Shown here: positions 44,147-52,956 of the stretch, one piece after another
Position numbering within the stretch: position 1 is the first letter of the stretch
Layout of the letters: each line of letters opens with the position of its first letter
Origin: CAYOUV01 sp963790075
GTDB taxonomy: Bacteria; Chloroflexota; Anaerolineae; Anaerolineales; Villigracilaceae
Direction: 5' to 3'
DNA: 64,000 nucleotides
Assembly (NCBI GenBank): GCA_963790075.1
Contig: CAWBNG010000003.1
Span: 1 to 64,000 of the forward strand
Made by a program: the position numbers and the translations under genes
Notes under the pieces: generated by a model
What the model saw: only the letters and a program-made list of their open reading frames with translations
The model's database searches: none
What the model was told of the DNA's origin: nothing

Positions 44147-44703
44147 GTTTACGGGTCATTTCCGGCATCGCCAAAGGCCGCAAATTAAAATCCGTCCCGG
44201 GTGACACGACTCGCCCGATCACCGACCGGGTCAAGGAAGCCCTGTTCAACATCCTGGCCGGGGACATCCAGGGAGCAGCCTGGTGGGATTTGTTCGCGGG
44301 TACGGGAGCCGTCGGGATCGAAGCACTGAGCCGCGAGGCAGCCTTTGCCTTCTTCACCGACCTGCATCGCGCCCCGATTGAAACCATCAAATGGAATCTG
44401 GAGCACTGTAAATTGAGCGAACGCGCCGAAATTCGCCTGGCGGATGCCTTCGCTATGCTTGCCTCCCCAGCGGACAAGGTCTTCGACTATGTCTATATCG
44501 CCCCGCCGCAATACAAAGGGATGTGGTCAAAGGCGCTGACCCTGCTGGATTCCAATCCTGCCTGGCTGGTGGAGGATGCCTGGGTAATCGCCCAGATCCA
44601 CCCGCGCGAATACGAAGCGCTGGCATTGGAGCACCTGGATGAATTCGATCAGCGCAAATACGGTACCACGCTGCTGGTCTTCTACGAAAGAAGGGCTGGC
44701 TGA
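44143..44703 (+). CDS. RsmD-family RNA methyltransferase, atypical APPQY motif
   Basis: The 186-residue protein matches RsmD, which methylates G966 of 16S rRNA. It opens with LRVISGIAKGRKLKSVPG, TRPITDRVKEALFNIL follows, and the SAM motif is LFAGTGAVGIEALSREA. The catalytic motif, usually DPPY, reads YIAPPQY here, so the first Asp is replaced by Ala. This may be a lineage variant with shifted substrate use. It overlaps the URO-D gene by 4 bases and converges with the phosphoesterase gene. Confidence 0.87.
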   Translation: MSLRVISGIAKGRKLKSVPGDTTRPITDRVKEALFNILAGDIQGAAWWDLFAGTGAVGIEALSREAAFAFFTDLHRAPIETIKWNLEHCKLSERAEIRLADAFAMLASPADKVFDYVYIAPPQYKGMWSKALTLLDSNPAWLVEDAWVIAQIHPREYEALALEHLDEFDQRKYGTTLLVFYERRAG

Positions 44704-44760
44704 GAGGGCAAGTTGTTGATCGTCACACCTGCGTCCAAGTCTTATCGGTGGAATTCAAAT

Positions 44761-45762
44761 TCACTTCCAGGGGGCGATGATGGGAACATTGCTGTCCTCT
44801 GCCGCATGGCCCAGGTAGGTCAAATCCCAGGCGGTCTCAATCGTCTTTAGCAATGAATAATGCGTGTACGGGGTGTCGTCCTGGAAGCCCGCCTTGACCT
44901 GCGGCGAGACGAGAACTGTCGCCACCCGTCCGCCGGCCTTCGGCGGCAGATCGCAGCACGAATGGTCTCCCTGGCCCTCATCCCAGGTTAGGACAATCAG
45001 GTAAGGTTTCCCATCCGCATCCAAGGCCGGGACCAACTGATCCATCAGCTTTCCCAGCCATTTGTCAGCGATGCCGACCGGGCAATCGTGCGCATCGTTG
45101 CAGATATTGGGCGTGATGAACAGGAAATCGGGCAGCGATTGAGCCTGGATATCGGTCTCCAGCTGTGCCAGTGGGACAACCGCATTTTCGCAACGCGAGG
45201 TATTCAGGCGGATCGAGTCGAAATAAATGAACGGGTTGTGTTTCTGGGCATAGACCAGGGTCCCGCCCAGGTAACAGGCTTCGGGCATGTCTTCCTGGTA
45301 GGTCTTCCAGGTCCGCCCGCTGACCTCGATCTGGTCCGCCAGGTTGGGCGCCGAGACGAAGCAATCAGTGCAATCACTGGTGATCCCGAAAGTGTCCCCT
45401 CCCACCATGGCCAGATAGTTGGGCAGGCTGGGATGCGTGACCGCGTAATGCTGGGTCAGCAGCGTATACTCCTGCGCCAGGCGGTTGAAATTGGGCATGC
45501 TGGAGTTGCCGATCACCGTCCCGAATTCCTTGTTTTCGAAGACGATCAGGACGATGTGCGCAAAATCCGGGACCAGTGGTTTGGGTGTGGCTGTCAGCGT
45601 CGGTGCCAGGGTATCGCTTGGGATGGGCGTAATCGTGACCGGTAAAAATGGCGTCGGCGAGGGCGGGGCCGGCAGCGGAAGGCTGGTCGGACTGACCGGG
45701 GTGGGCACACACGCGCTGACCAGAACAGTCAGCATGCAAAAAAGGACCGTGATTTTGGACAA
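44761..45762 (-). CDS. Phosphoesterase-family lipoprotein (acid phosphatase/phospholipase C-like)
   Basis: The 333-residue protein has a lipobox, VLVSAC (Cys18), and a Pro/Thr-rich linker to about residue 65. The catalytic domain begins with HIVLIVFENKEFGTVIG, where the Glu-Asn pair is the usual metal site. THPSLPNYLAMVGGDTFGIT and LTWDEGQGDH match the phosphoesterase family that includes acid phosphatases and phospholipase C. It should act outside the membrane. Several Cys residues (DCTDC, CCD) suggest disulfides. It ends opposite rsmD; a TATAAT lies 41 bases before its start. Confidence 0.88.
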   Translation of the reverse strand: MSKITVLFCMLTVLVSACVPTPVSPTSLPLPAPPSPTPFLPVTITPIPSDTLAPTLTATPKPLVPDFAHIVLIVFENKEFGTVIGNSSMPNFNRLAQEYTLLTQHYAVTHPSLPNYLAMVGGDTFGITSDCTDCFVSAPNLADQIEVSGRTWKTYQEDMPEACYLGGTLVYAQKHNPFIYFDSIRLNTSRCENAVVPLAQLETDIQAQSLPDFLFITPNICNDAHDCPVGIADKWLGKLMDQLVPALDADGKPYLIVLTWDEGQGDHSCCDLPPKAGGRVATVLVSPQVKAGFQDDTPYTHYSLLKTIETAWDLTYLGHAAEDSNVPIIAPWK

Positions 45763-45802
45763 TCCAGCACCTCCACTTTTCGGTTTTTCTTGAACCGGTT
45801 GT

Positions 45803-45808
45803 ATTATA
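45803..45808 (-). promoter_or_regulatory. -10 element of the phosphoesterase gene
   Basis: A perfect TATAAT on the minus strand sits 41 bases before the ATG. No clear -35 was found. Confidence 0.45.
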
Positions 45809-45897
45809 GGCCAAATCCCAAAGACATTTCGCTAGGCCTTAAGGCGGAGGACAACCGTCCAGGGAAATTGATACAATTGTAGCCAAGGAGTAACGCC

Positions 45898-46383
45898 ATG
45901 GAAATCAAAAGCGTAACAATCGAAAAACCTGAAGCAATCAACTTCATCCTCGGGCAGTCGCACTTCATCAAAACCGTTGAAGACCTCCACGAAGCGCTGG
46001 TCAACAGCGTACCGGGCATAAAGTTTGGTCTGGCTTTTTGCGAGGCTTCCGGCAAGTGCCTGATCCGCTGGACAGGCACCGACCAGGCCATGATCCACCT
46101 GGCGCAGCGTAATGCCCAGGCGATTGGTGCCGGGCATTCGTTCATTCTGTTTCTGGGCGAAGGCTACTTCCCGCTCAATGTGCTCAACGCCATCAAGCGG
46201 GTTCCCGAAGTGGTGCACATTTTCTGCGCCACCGCCAACCCGACCGAGGTGCTGGTAGCCGAGACCGAGCAGGGACGCGGCATCCTGGGCGTGGTGGACG
46301 GTTTCTCCCCCAAGGGGGTTGAAGCCGCCGAAGACATCGCCTGGCGCAAGGATTTTCTGCGCCAGATCGGCTACAAATTTTAG
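45898..46383 (+). CDS. Adenosine-specific kinase family protein (PF04008-like)
   Basis: The 161-residue protein matches the small family described as adenosine-specific kinases, common in archaea and scattered bacteria. Conserved stretches are NFILGQSHFIKTVEDLHEAL, then KFGLAFCEASGKCLIRWTG and AGHSFILFLGEGYFPLNVLN. NPTEVLVAETEQGRGILGVV follows with the family Gly pattern. AAGGAG lies 7 bases before the ATG. The assigned activity rests on few tested members, so the function here is uncertain. It is 11 bases before the hydrolase. Confidence 0.88.
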   Translation: MEIKSVTIEKPEAINFILGQSHFIKTVEDLHEALVNSVPGIKFGLAFCEASGKCLIRWTGTDQAMIHLAQRNAQAIGAGHSFILFLGEGYFPLNVLNAIKRVPEVVHIFCATANPTEVLVAETEQGRGILGVVDGFSPKGVEAAEDIAWRKDFLRQIGYKF

Positions 46384-46394
46384 AAGCCGGCAAA

Positions 46395-47364
46395 TTGAAC
46401 TTTCGCAACCGCAGCATTTTCCTGGTCGTCAGCCTCAGTCTGGCTTTGCAAGCCTGCACAGGTGGAATGGGACCGGTCCCGACCGCTGTCCCAACTGCGA
46501 CCGAGGCGGCCCTGCCCACGGCAACCCTGACTGCCACGCCCGTCCCGACCGAGACACCCCTGCCCAGCGCGACTCCCAGCGCGACAGAGACCCCGCTTCC
46601 GACCCCCACCCTCGCACCCGACCCCTCCCCAGAGCGGGTAACCTTCTACGCTGAAGATGGCCGCCAGCTGGTTGGTTATTATTACCCGGCCTGGAAACCC
46701 GGTGCGCCGGTCGTTGTGCTGATGCACCAGTTCGACGGAGACCAAAGCATGTGGCAAAAAAGCCCAATCCTGGACTGGCTGCGGAACTTTCCGGTTCCCG
46801 ACCCGTCCATCCCGCCCACCCCCAGCGCGGACGGCAAACTGCCGCTCATGCCGGCCGACCTGTCTTTCGCGGTCTTCACTTTCGACTTTCGCGGCCACGG
46901 TGAGAGCCTGCCGGCCGACATCATCCAGGACGGATACCGCGCGCATGCGGCTGAGTTCCTGCTTGACGCGGCCGCCGCATACCAAATCGCCGGGCAGTTC
47001 CCGGGAGTCGAACTCGGGGCACGTGATCGGCATCGGGGCCAGCATCGGGGCGGACGCTGTCGTCGACGCCTGCAGCGCGGGCTGCAGCGGCGCCTTCGCC
47101 ATCTCACCCGGCAGCTGGTTGGAAGTGAATTACGCCCAGGCGGTCAATCAATTGCTGGCTGCGGGCAAGCAGGTGCGCTGCGTCTCCGCCGTTAACGACG
47201 GGCCGGCTCCCGCAACCTGCTGGAGTGTCGCGCCGAGCGATTCGTATAAGATCTTTGCTTACCCCGGCTCGAAGCACGGCATGACCTTCGTGATGCTGCC
47301 GCGTAAAATGGAACCCAGTTTCGGTCCCAACCTGCTGGACTTCCTGTTGGCGGCAACCCGGTGA
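46395..47364 (+). pseudogene. Alpha/beta-hydrolase lipoprotein with +1 frameshift near 47020
   Basis: The gene starts with TTG. It has a lipoprotein signal (lipobox LALQAC, Cys21) and a long Thr/Pro-rich linker to about residue 75. The hydrolase core then runs through VVVLMHQFDGDQSMW and FTFDFRGHGES. At about 47010-47025 the frame breaks. The next frame continues with GHVIGIGASIGADAVVDACS, the nucleophile elbow (G-x-S-x-G), and ends with SKHGMTFVMLPRK holding the catalytic His. Removing one G from the GGGG at 47019-47022 restores one frame of about 322 residues. It may be a sequencing error. The next gene overlaps by 4 bases. Confidence 0.8.
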
Positions 47365-47888
47365 AACCCTACGACTACGCGCAGCGTAAAGGCGTGACCG
47401 AATTAAGCTGGGAGGATTGTGCAAAATTGGCACGCCAGCTGGCCTCCGAACTGGCAGCGCAGGAAATACATTCCGTGATTGGGATTGCGCGCGCCGGGCT
47501 GATTCCCGCCACCACAGTGGCCCTGGCACTGCGCTGTGCGTTCTTCCCGGTCCGCCTCACCCGCCGCGTGGATGACAAAGTCGTCCACATGCATCCTGTC
47601 TGGCTGACGGACGTTCCGGCTCAGGTGGCCGGTCAGAGGGTAGCGGTGATTGACGAGATCGCCGACACTGGCGAGACCTTGGCGCTGGTGGCCGTCCGTG
47701 TTTGCGAGCGCGGCGCCACCCAGGTCGTAACCGCCTGCCTGGTCAGCCACACCTGGGCTGATCCGCGACCGGACCTTTGCGGGCTGATCAGCGATGCGTT
47801 GATCGTCTTCCCCTGGGATAAATGTGTATTCGTCGACGGCCGCTGGGACTTACATCCCGAACTTGCCGCCGCCCTCCGGGCGCAATAA
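47361..47888 (+). CDS. Phosphoribosyltransferase-family protein
   Basis: The 175-residue protein starts with GTG overlapping the hydrolase stop. It has the type I PRTase core. VIGIARAGLIPATTVALALR precedes the flexible loop, and the PRPP-binding motif is RVAVIDEIADTGETLALVA, where the usual acidic pair D-D/E is present as DE. These proteins take part in purine salvage or related steps. It ends before a very strong terminator, so the hydrolase and this gene form the end of the transcript. Confidence 0.87.
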   Translation: MKPYDYAQRKGVTELSWEDCAKLARQLASELAAQEIHSVIGIARAGLIPATTVALALRCAFFPVRLTRRVDDKVVHMHPVWLTDVPAQVAGQRVAVIDEIADTGETLALVAVRVCERGATQVVTACLVSHTWADPRPDLCGLISDALIVFPWDKCVFVDGRWDLHPELAAALRAQ

Positions 47889-47911
47889 ATTCAATCCAAA
47901 ACTAAATCACT

Positions 47912-47955
47912 GTGAAGAGTGCGGCAGCTTCGCTGCCGCACTCTTCACGTTTTCC
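47912..47955 (+). terminator. Intrinsic terminator after the PRTase gene
   Basis: GTGAAGAGTGCGGCAG pairs exactly with CTGCCGCACTCTTCAC across a 5-nt CTTCG loop, followed by GTTTTCC. It is a 16-bp perfect stem, one of the strongest in the window. Confidence 0.85.
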
Positions 47956-48004
47956 CCGTCCCCCTTCCCGGGAAGGGAGGACCACAGGATGGATGGGAAG
48001 TGTT

Positions 48005-48502
48005 TTACCCAAACACGACCACCAACTGCCCCGCTTCATCGTAGTAAGAGCGCGCTGCAAAGGGCGGATCGCCGCGCCACAGAGCGTGAATGCGCTCCAG
48101 TAAAACCGGTAAATCCTCGACCACAGGCAAATCCGGCAGACGGCTTATTGGCACCCATTCGGCTATGCCTTCCCCGGAAGGTCGCAATTTGCCACCCTTC
48201 ACCTCCCCGCTAAAGACGTACAGGCAGATGCCGGGGTTCTGCCCCGTATCGACGATCACCGTACCGCACAACCACAAGTCAGCCGCTAAGCCGGTTTCCT
48301 CCAACAACTCGCGCTGTGCGGCGCTGAGCGCATCCTCACCGCGCTCGAGGTGCCCGCCCAGGCCATTGTACTTGCCGGCCCAGCGGCGCTTGTCCGGTGC
48401 GCCTTTTAAAAGCAAATAGGAATCCCCGCGCCGCAGGAAGATGGCCGTGCGCGGGATGAGCATGTAACGTGTGAGATCGATCCCCTGATCAGAGACGGGC
48501 AT
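48005..48502 (-). CDS. Nudix hydrolase
   Basis: The 165-residue protein has a complete Nudix box: GHLERGEDALSAAQRELLEE followed by TGL, matching G-x5-E-x7-R-E-x2-E-E-x-G. TAIFLRRGDSYLLLKGAPDK and KYNGLGGHLERG are also typical. It should hydrolyse a nucleoside diphosphate derivative such as an oxidised nucleotide. A ribosome-binding AAAGGA lies just upstream. A decayed copy of its first 49 codons and its promoter region lies at 50083-50290, on the other side of a low-GC lipoprotein gene. Confidence 0.94.
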   Translation of the reverse strand: MPVSDQGIDLTRYMLIPRTAIFLRRGDSYLLLKGAPDKRRWAGKYNGLGGHLERGEDALSAAQRELLEETGLAADLWLCGTVIVDTGQNPGICLYVFSGEVKGGKLRPSGEGIAEWVPISRLPDLPVVEDLPVLLERIHALWRGDPPFAARSYYDEAGQLVVVFG

Positions 48503-48599
48503 GGGTGTTTTCCTTTGATATGATGTTATACTGATTCTAGGTGTATTTTAACATCGGATACCGACGATGCTAATAAGGTACTGGGAGATTTAGTGGGAA

Positions 48600-50045
48600 A
48601 TGAAAAAAGGATTGATTTTTATCATTCTCCTGTTACTTCTCGGATGCAATCCGAAGTCAACGCGTCCAGAATCACAACAGGGAACCCGAGCAACAATCAC
48701 ACCAACCCAGCCGAAACGTACCATGGCAACTTCCATCGAGATTTTACAAACTGTCTCTCCAACCAGCACCTCCAAGCCATTTCCAACAATCGACCTAACG
48801 CTTGAAAGCATTCCCACTCCAAATTTTAACTACCAACCACAAATTCGGGCAACCGCTGCTTCTCCAGCAAAATGTCCTCTATTGAGCAAAACCAAATTAT
48901 TAATTCCGGATTCATTTCCGGAAGATGAGGCAGAATTCGAACAGGCCATTTTGGATATCCTCAACCATGGCGGGATCGATCAACTTCGATTTCGCTTTTC
49001 AAATCATTACGAAGACCTTACGAATGATGGAATCCGAGAACTTGTCATTCGCAATCCAGCATTGGGCGGGAATTTATATGTATTCGGATGCAGGAATGGA
49101 AAATTTAATAATCTGTTAACAATCACTCGTGCTTATGATTATGGGCCAAATGTCCTTGCTATCAAGGATCTAAACCGGAATGGTGTAAAAGATTTAACAA
49201 TCGAATTATTAACTTGTCATTATTGTACCGGCATCCTGGTTTACGAATGGAATGGGAATAATTTCGAAAGTCTGGTTAGAGACTGGGTTTATAACCTTTT
49301 TACAGGCAAACTTGATTATTGGGGAGTTGCCGAATTGATCGGATACTCAAATGCCAGCATCGAAGATATAGATAAGAACGGCACTTTTGAACTCGTCCTT
49401 GACGGTGGAATTCCGAGTGATTTAAGCGGTTTCTCGGGTTGGGATGGTCCTTTTCGAGGGCAAAGAGTCGTATACATGTGGGATGGAAAATACTATGTCT
49501 GGTACTCACAGAAATTTGACCCTCCGAATTTTAGATTTGAAGCCATCCAGGATGGTGACACGGAATCACTTCGCGGTGACTATGCCGCCGCGACTGCCTC
49601 TTACCAAAGAGCTATTTTTGATAACAACTTACAAAGCTGGAACGCAGACATTTGGAAACAATTGGTTGAGGCAGAGACAGGAGTTGGGTATCCGGATATT
49701 AAAAAAATACCCTTTAACCATATTGAATACGACCAATTATCTGCATACGCACGTTACAGGATTATGATCCTGCATTTTGTACGGGGTTGGGATAGCGACG
49801 CGGACATTGTTTATAAAACGCTAAAGAATAAATATCCACCCGAAAATCCTGGCTATCCATATGTTGAAATGGCAACGATATTTTGGGAGGAATACCATAC
49901 TTCAAAAATCCTTATCATGGCATGCGATCAAGCGATTGCGTACGCAGATCAGTACCCTGAAATCTTGAAACCGCTCGGGCCGCATGGCGTTTTTGATCTG
50001 TCTTACGAACCCGAGTCCATCTGTCCAATTTATAGTCAACCGTAA
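48600..50045 (+). CDS. Lipoprotein with DxNxDG-type calcium-loop repeats
   Basis: The 481-residue protein has a lipoprotein signal (LLLLGC, Cys16) and a Thr/Pro-rich linker to about residue 95. The middle domain has three units that look like VCBS/FG-GAP or calcium-binding loops: DLTNDGIRELVIRN, DLNRNGVKDLTIEL and DIDKNGTFELVLDGG. The C-terminal part is helical and TPR-like (SLRGDYAAATASYQRAIFDN). Codon and base use is much more AT-rich than its neighbours, which suggests recent arrival. It sits inside a duplicated Nudix locus. No enzyme motif is seen. Confidence 0.82.
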   Translation: MKKGLIFIILLLLLGCNPKSTRPESQQGTRATITPTQPKRTMATSIEILQTVSPTSTSKPFPTIDLTLESIPTPNFNYQPQIRATAASPAKCPLLSKTKLLIPDSFPEDEAEFEQAILDILNHGGIDQLRFRFSNHYEDLTNDGIRELVIRNPALGGNLYVFGCRNGKFNNLLTITRAYDYGPNVLAIKDLNRNGVKDLTIELLTCHYCTGILVYEWNGNNFESLVRDWVYNLFTGKLDYWGVAELIGYSNASIEDIDKNGTFELVLDGGIPSDLSGFSGWDGPFRGQRVVYMWDGKYYVWYSQKFDPPNFRFEAIQDGDTESLRGDYAAATASYQRAIFDNNLQSWNADIWKQLVEAETGVGYPDIKKIPFNHIEYDQLSAYARYRIMILHFVRGWDSDADIVYKTLKNKYPPENPGYPYVEMATIFWEEYHTSKILIMACDQAIAYADQYPEILKPLGPHGVFDLSYEPESICPIYSQP

Positions 50046-50082
50046 CCCAGTCAGTTATTAGACACTTTTTTAGAAAAACTTT

Positions 50083-50229
50083 GCCCAAGCCGTTGTACTT
50101 TCCAGCCCAGCGGCGCTTGTCCGGTGCCCTTTTGAGTAAAAGGTACTCCTCCCCGCGCCGCAGGAAGATGGCCATGCGCGGGATGAGCACATATCGCGTG
50201 AGATCGATCCCCTGGTCAGAGACGGGCAT
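50083..50229 (-). pseudogene. Truncated copy of the Nudix gene (first 49 codons)
   Basis: From MPVSDQGIDLTRYVLIPRMA to AGKYNGLG the frame is clearly homologous to the start of the Nudix gene at 48502. It then breaks off into unrelated sequence before the Nudix box. The upstream 40-60 bases are also similar in both copies. It cannot encode an active enzyme. It marks one edge of the segment that carries the AT-rich lipoprotein gene. Confidence 0.85.
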
Positions 50230-50339
50230 GGGTGTTTTCCTCCGCTTGAATTGATGCTATACTTTTTCTAAGCCTATTTTAACCCGAGAACATTCCCAAT
50301 ACAGAAAAAATTTTGTGGGTTCAAGCAGAAGCAAAACCA

Positions 50340-51281
50340 ATGAAACCCGTTTTCCGTCCCTACCAAACCGAAGACGATTACTGGCGTATGCGCAAATTTC
50401 TGCGCCATGTATTTATAATAAACCAGCGCCTCGAAAGAAGCTGGCACGTGGCCCGGCTCGATTATGCGCGCTGGCACTCCTGCTTGAACTGCGCAAAAGT
50501 GGGCCTGGAAGAGGTTGCATTCCTGTGGGAGGCGAATGGGAAAATCGTTGCCATGCTCATGCCGGATGGCGGCCTGGGCGAAGCGCATTTCTGCGTGCAC
50601 CCGACGCTGCGGACCCTGGAACTCGAAGAAGAGATGCTCAAGATTGCCGAAGAACGCCTGGCAAAGGTCGAGCCTGATGGGTCGCGCAAACTGGTTGTGT
50701 GGGTACCCGGGCAGGATCAGCTGCGGCGGGAACTGGTCAGCAATTATGGTTACAGTAAGGGGAATTTGCCTGAATACCAGTGGCATCGCGACCTGGATGC
50801 CGCCATACCAGAAGTGCCGATACCCTCAGGGTACAGCATTCGCTCGTTAGGAGACGGACTCGAGCTTTTAGAACGCTGCTATGCCTCTGGCCTGGGGTTC
50901 CACCAAGGCGATATAAAGGTTGCAGTTGAGAACCGGGATGACGCGACCTGGTACCGCAACATCCAGACTGCGCCGCTTTACCGCCGGGATCTCGACCTGG
51001 TAGCGATCGCGCCGGATGGAGCCATCGCTGCATTTTGCACCATTTGGTTTGATGATGTCACACGCAGCGCATATTTTGAGCCGGTTGCCACCGTACCCGC
51101 TCACCAACGGCGGGGGTTGGGGAAAGCACTCCTGACGGAGGGATTATGCCGGTTGCAGCGCATGGGGGCAACCCGGGCATTTGTGGGCGGCTACAGCACT
51201 GCAGCTAATGCACTTTACCATTCGGTCATGGGTCCGGATCATGAATTGAGCGAACCATGGGTGAAGGAATGGTCACCTTGA
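50340..51281 (+). CDS. GNAT-family N-acetyltransferase (tandem domains)
   Basis: I start this at MKPVFRPYQTEDDYWRMRKF, the usual GNAT opening; a longer frame adds nine residues without support. The 313-residue protein probably holds two GNAT folds. The first is partial (about 1-145, with AHFCVHPTLRTLELEEEML). The second is complete (about 160-313), with FEPVATVPAHQRRGLGKALL as the acetyl-CoA binding motif and GGYSTAANALYHSVMGP near the end. The substrate is unknown. It lies after the Nudix remnant, and a hairpin terminator is about 270 bases downstream. Confidence 0.9.
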   Translation: MKPVFRPYQTEDDYWRMRKFLRHVFIINQRLERSWHVARLDYARWHSCLNCAKVGLEEVAFLWEANGKIVAMLMPDGGLGEAHFCVHPTLRTLELEEEMLKIAEERLAKVEPDGSRKLVVWVPGQDQLRRELVSNYGYSKGNLPEYQWHRDLDAAIPEVPIPSGYSIRSLGDGLELLERCYASGLGFHQGDIKVAVENRDDATWYRNIQTAPLYRRDLDLVAIAPDGAIAAFCTIWFDDVTRSAYFEPVATVPAHQRRGLGKALLTEGLCRLQRMGATRAFVGGYSTAANALYHSVMGPDHELSEPWVKEWSP

Positions 51282-51857
51282 TCGATTCGACCTGTCAGAT
51301 GTTGGTGGGCTAAAGGAAATCAATCAATTCGGTAGGTGGAACTGCGAATAAACCCCGACCACCAGCAACGCCCAATAAGTGTCCCGGTGTGATTTTAGAG
51401 TAATGAACACTACCATGACGGTTGCGTACATACATAAGAAAAGCAAATGGAGCAGTTTGATTTCTTTTGTCAGGCTTAATCTTGAATTATCATACGTAAC
51501 GCATCGGAATCACAATCCAACCTAAGACAAAATTAAAGCTGCAGAATCCAAAGGCTGTCCTGTTAAGGCGCAGCCCTTTTTATCCGTTTGACAAGTCTTT
51601 TTACAAACCGGAACGGTGCCTATTAAAATCAGGTATAATTTCGGACATTTATGGTCTGATTTTATTGGTACTCCGAGTGGCAACAAAATGAGTGGACTGG
51701 CTATATTCTCTAGCGCATCTATAGAGTTGAGTAAATACTAGCCAATGTCAGATCTGCAATACCTTTATCGCCTGAGAACTTTTGCAGATCCAACTCTTGT
51801 CAATTCAGCCACAATGAGTTTGCGCAGGAAATCTTTCATCAGAAAAGGAAGGACAAA
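51282..51857. other. 576-bp non-coding stretch with gene scrap, terminator and -10
   Basis: It holds three things. A 57-codon minus-strand frame (stop at 51309) reads KPDKRNQTAPFAFLMYVRNR and ends GGRGLFAVPPTELIDFL; it looks protein-like but has no start and I do not know the family. A nested hairpin is at 51553-51575. A TATAAT is at 51634-51639. No supported gene is present. Confidence 0.5.
51553..51582 (+). terminator. Hairpin with U-tract
   Basis: GGCTG pairs with CAGCC and, inside it, CCT with AGG across a GTTA loop; CTTTTTATC follows. It may end the acetyltransferase transcript. Confidence 0.5.
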
Positions 51858-52235
51858 ATGAATATCGGATTGTGAATCGCGCAATGCTCGCTTCTGGGAA
51901 TCTATGGCGCCTACGGGATATATAAGACCGTTTGGACAGATAGCACCAAGCATAAGATGTCCTGGGCGCAAAATCGATCGGTTTATTTTATACGTTTGGT
52001 GGGGATTTCCGAACTGCTTGGCGCAGTTGGGATCGTATTCCCAATGTTGACAGGCACTCTACCCTGGTTAACCCCACTCGCTGCGATTGGTTTAACATTG
52101 ATCCAATTATTCGCGATCTTTACTGAACATCTGCCTAAAAAAGAATACAAGGTCTTGCCACTCAATCTTTACTTTATGGCTATGTCTGTCTTTGTCCTGA
52201 TTGGACGCTGGTCGTTACTGATCCCAGAGAGCTAA
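51858..52235 (+). pseudogene. DoxX-like membrane protein with in-frame TGA at codon 6
   Basis: AAGGAAGG lies just before ATG 51858, which begins MNIGL, then TGA, then IAQCSLLGIYGAYGIYKTVW and on in the same frame. Family members usually start M-N-I-x-L-W-I-A-Q, so the TGA stands where a Trp codon (TGG) is expected. The rest has four membrane segments with the DoxX-type FIRLVGISELLGAVGIVFP and PWLTPLAAIGLTLIQLFAIF. If the TGA is real, only a shorter product from ATG 51957 could be made, missing TM1. TGA is a normal stop elsewhere in the window, so recoding is unlikely. Confidence 0.8.
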
Positions 52236-52275
52236 TCCATTTAAGTATGATTTTACTGCCAAACAGGAGTTAAAA

Positions 52276-52794
52276 ATGCAAGCATTTTTTGAAATTTCCG
52301 GCCTAAATATTTATATACAAATCGCGGTTACGCTGATTTCAATTGGGATCCATTTATTGGCCACGCGCAATAAAAATCGGACGGAATCCTTCCTGGAACT
52401 TGTCAGCATTTACACGATTGGGCTCGCAGGCTGGTTTTCCATCTCAAGCGGATTCTTCGGCCATATTCTTTATGCGGATGAGGTTGCCAGCGGGATCGGC
52501 TGGCCCCTGAATAGCGGTTTCCAAATGGAGTTGGCGTTTGCCTCGATCGGGGTTGGCCTGGTGGGTGGCATTGGCTTTTGGTACAAATCCTTCTGGTTAC
52601 CATTTATCATTGCAAAGACCCCCTTCATGTGGGGGGCAGCCCTGACTCACATCCTCCACATGTTTCAGCAGAATAACTTCGCTCCCAGCAACACCGGGAT
52701 CGTCGTCTACTGGGATATTTTATTGCCCATCATCCTGATCGTCTTGTATTCGCTGTACCAGCGGGAGCGGAAAGAAATCCGTGTTAAAGGCTAA
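52276..52794 (+). CDS. DUF6790-like membrane protein
   Basis: The 172-residue protein has four to five transmembrane segments. The stretch SIYTIGLAGWFSISSGFFGH and the following GIGWPLNSGFQMELAFASIG are distinctive. WGAALTHILHMFQQNNFAPS carries conserved His/Asn residues within a membrane loop. It matches the DUF6790 family, whose role is unknown. GGAG lies upstream. It follows the DoxX-like gene after 40 bases, and the two may be expressed together. Confidence 0.82.
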   Translation: MQAFFEISGLNIYIQIAVTLISIGIHLLATRNKNRTESFLELVSIYTIGLAGWFSISSGFFGHILYADEVASGIGWPLNSGFQMELAFASIGVGLVGGIGFWYKSFWLPFIIAKTPFMWGAALTHILHMFQQNNFAPSNTGIVVYWDILLPIILIVLYSLYQRERKEIRVKG

Positions 52795-52919
52795 TTCAGG
52801 CGCAAGGTCTTGGTAGGGAGTCCTCTTGCTTGCGGCTCAGACTGCCAATTCGTAAGTGATTGGAAGCGCTTACTAGAGTAAAACCCAAGATAAATCCCTC
52901 ATGCTCAGAACGAAATAGT

Positions 52920-52956
52920 CGAGGACCTCGGCCATGGATTGTGGCCGAGGTCCTCG
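52920..52956. repeat. Perfect 15-bp inverted repeat
   Basis: CGAGGACCTCGGCCA and its exact complement are separated by 7 nt. It lies 125 bases after the DUF6790 gene in a stretch (52795-53138) where I see no gene. It has no U-tract. It may be a Rho-assisted terminator or a structured RNA end. Confidence 0.55.

Noticed and set aside
45837..45844. CTTAAGG near 45838 as a further RR-box
   Set aside because: Neither strand has a CTTA half-site 11 bases on, nor a -10 at the right distance.
49915..50229. 104-codon minus-strand frame as a complete second Nudix protein
   Set aside because: Only the first 49 codons are homologous. The rest is the reverse of the lipoprotein gene's end, and the Nudix box is missing.
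51858..52235. TGA read as tryptophan or selenocysteine in the DoxX gene
   Set aside because: Many intact genes here (livM, mreD, rsmD) end with TGA, so it is a normal stop. No selenocysteine insertion hairpin was seen and Trp, not Cys, is expected there.
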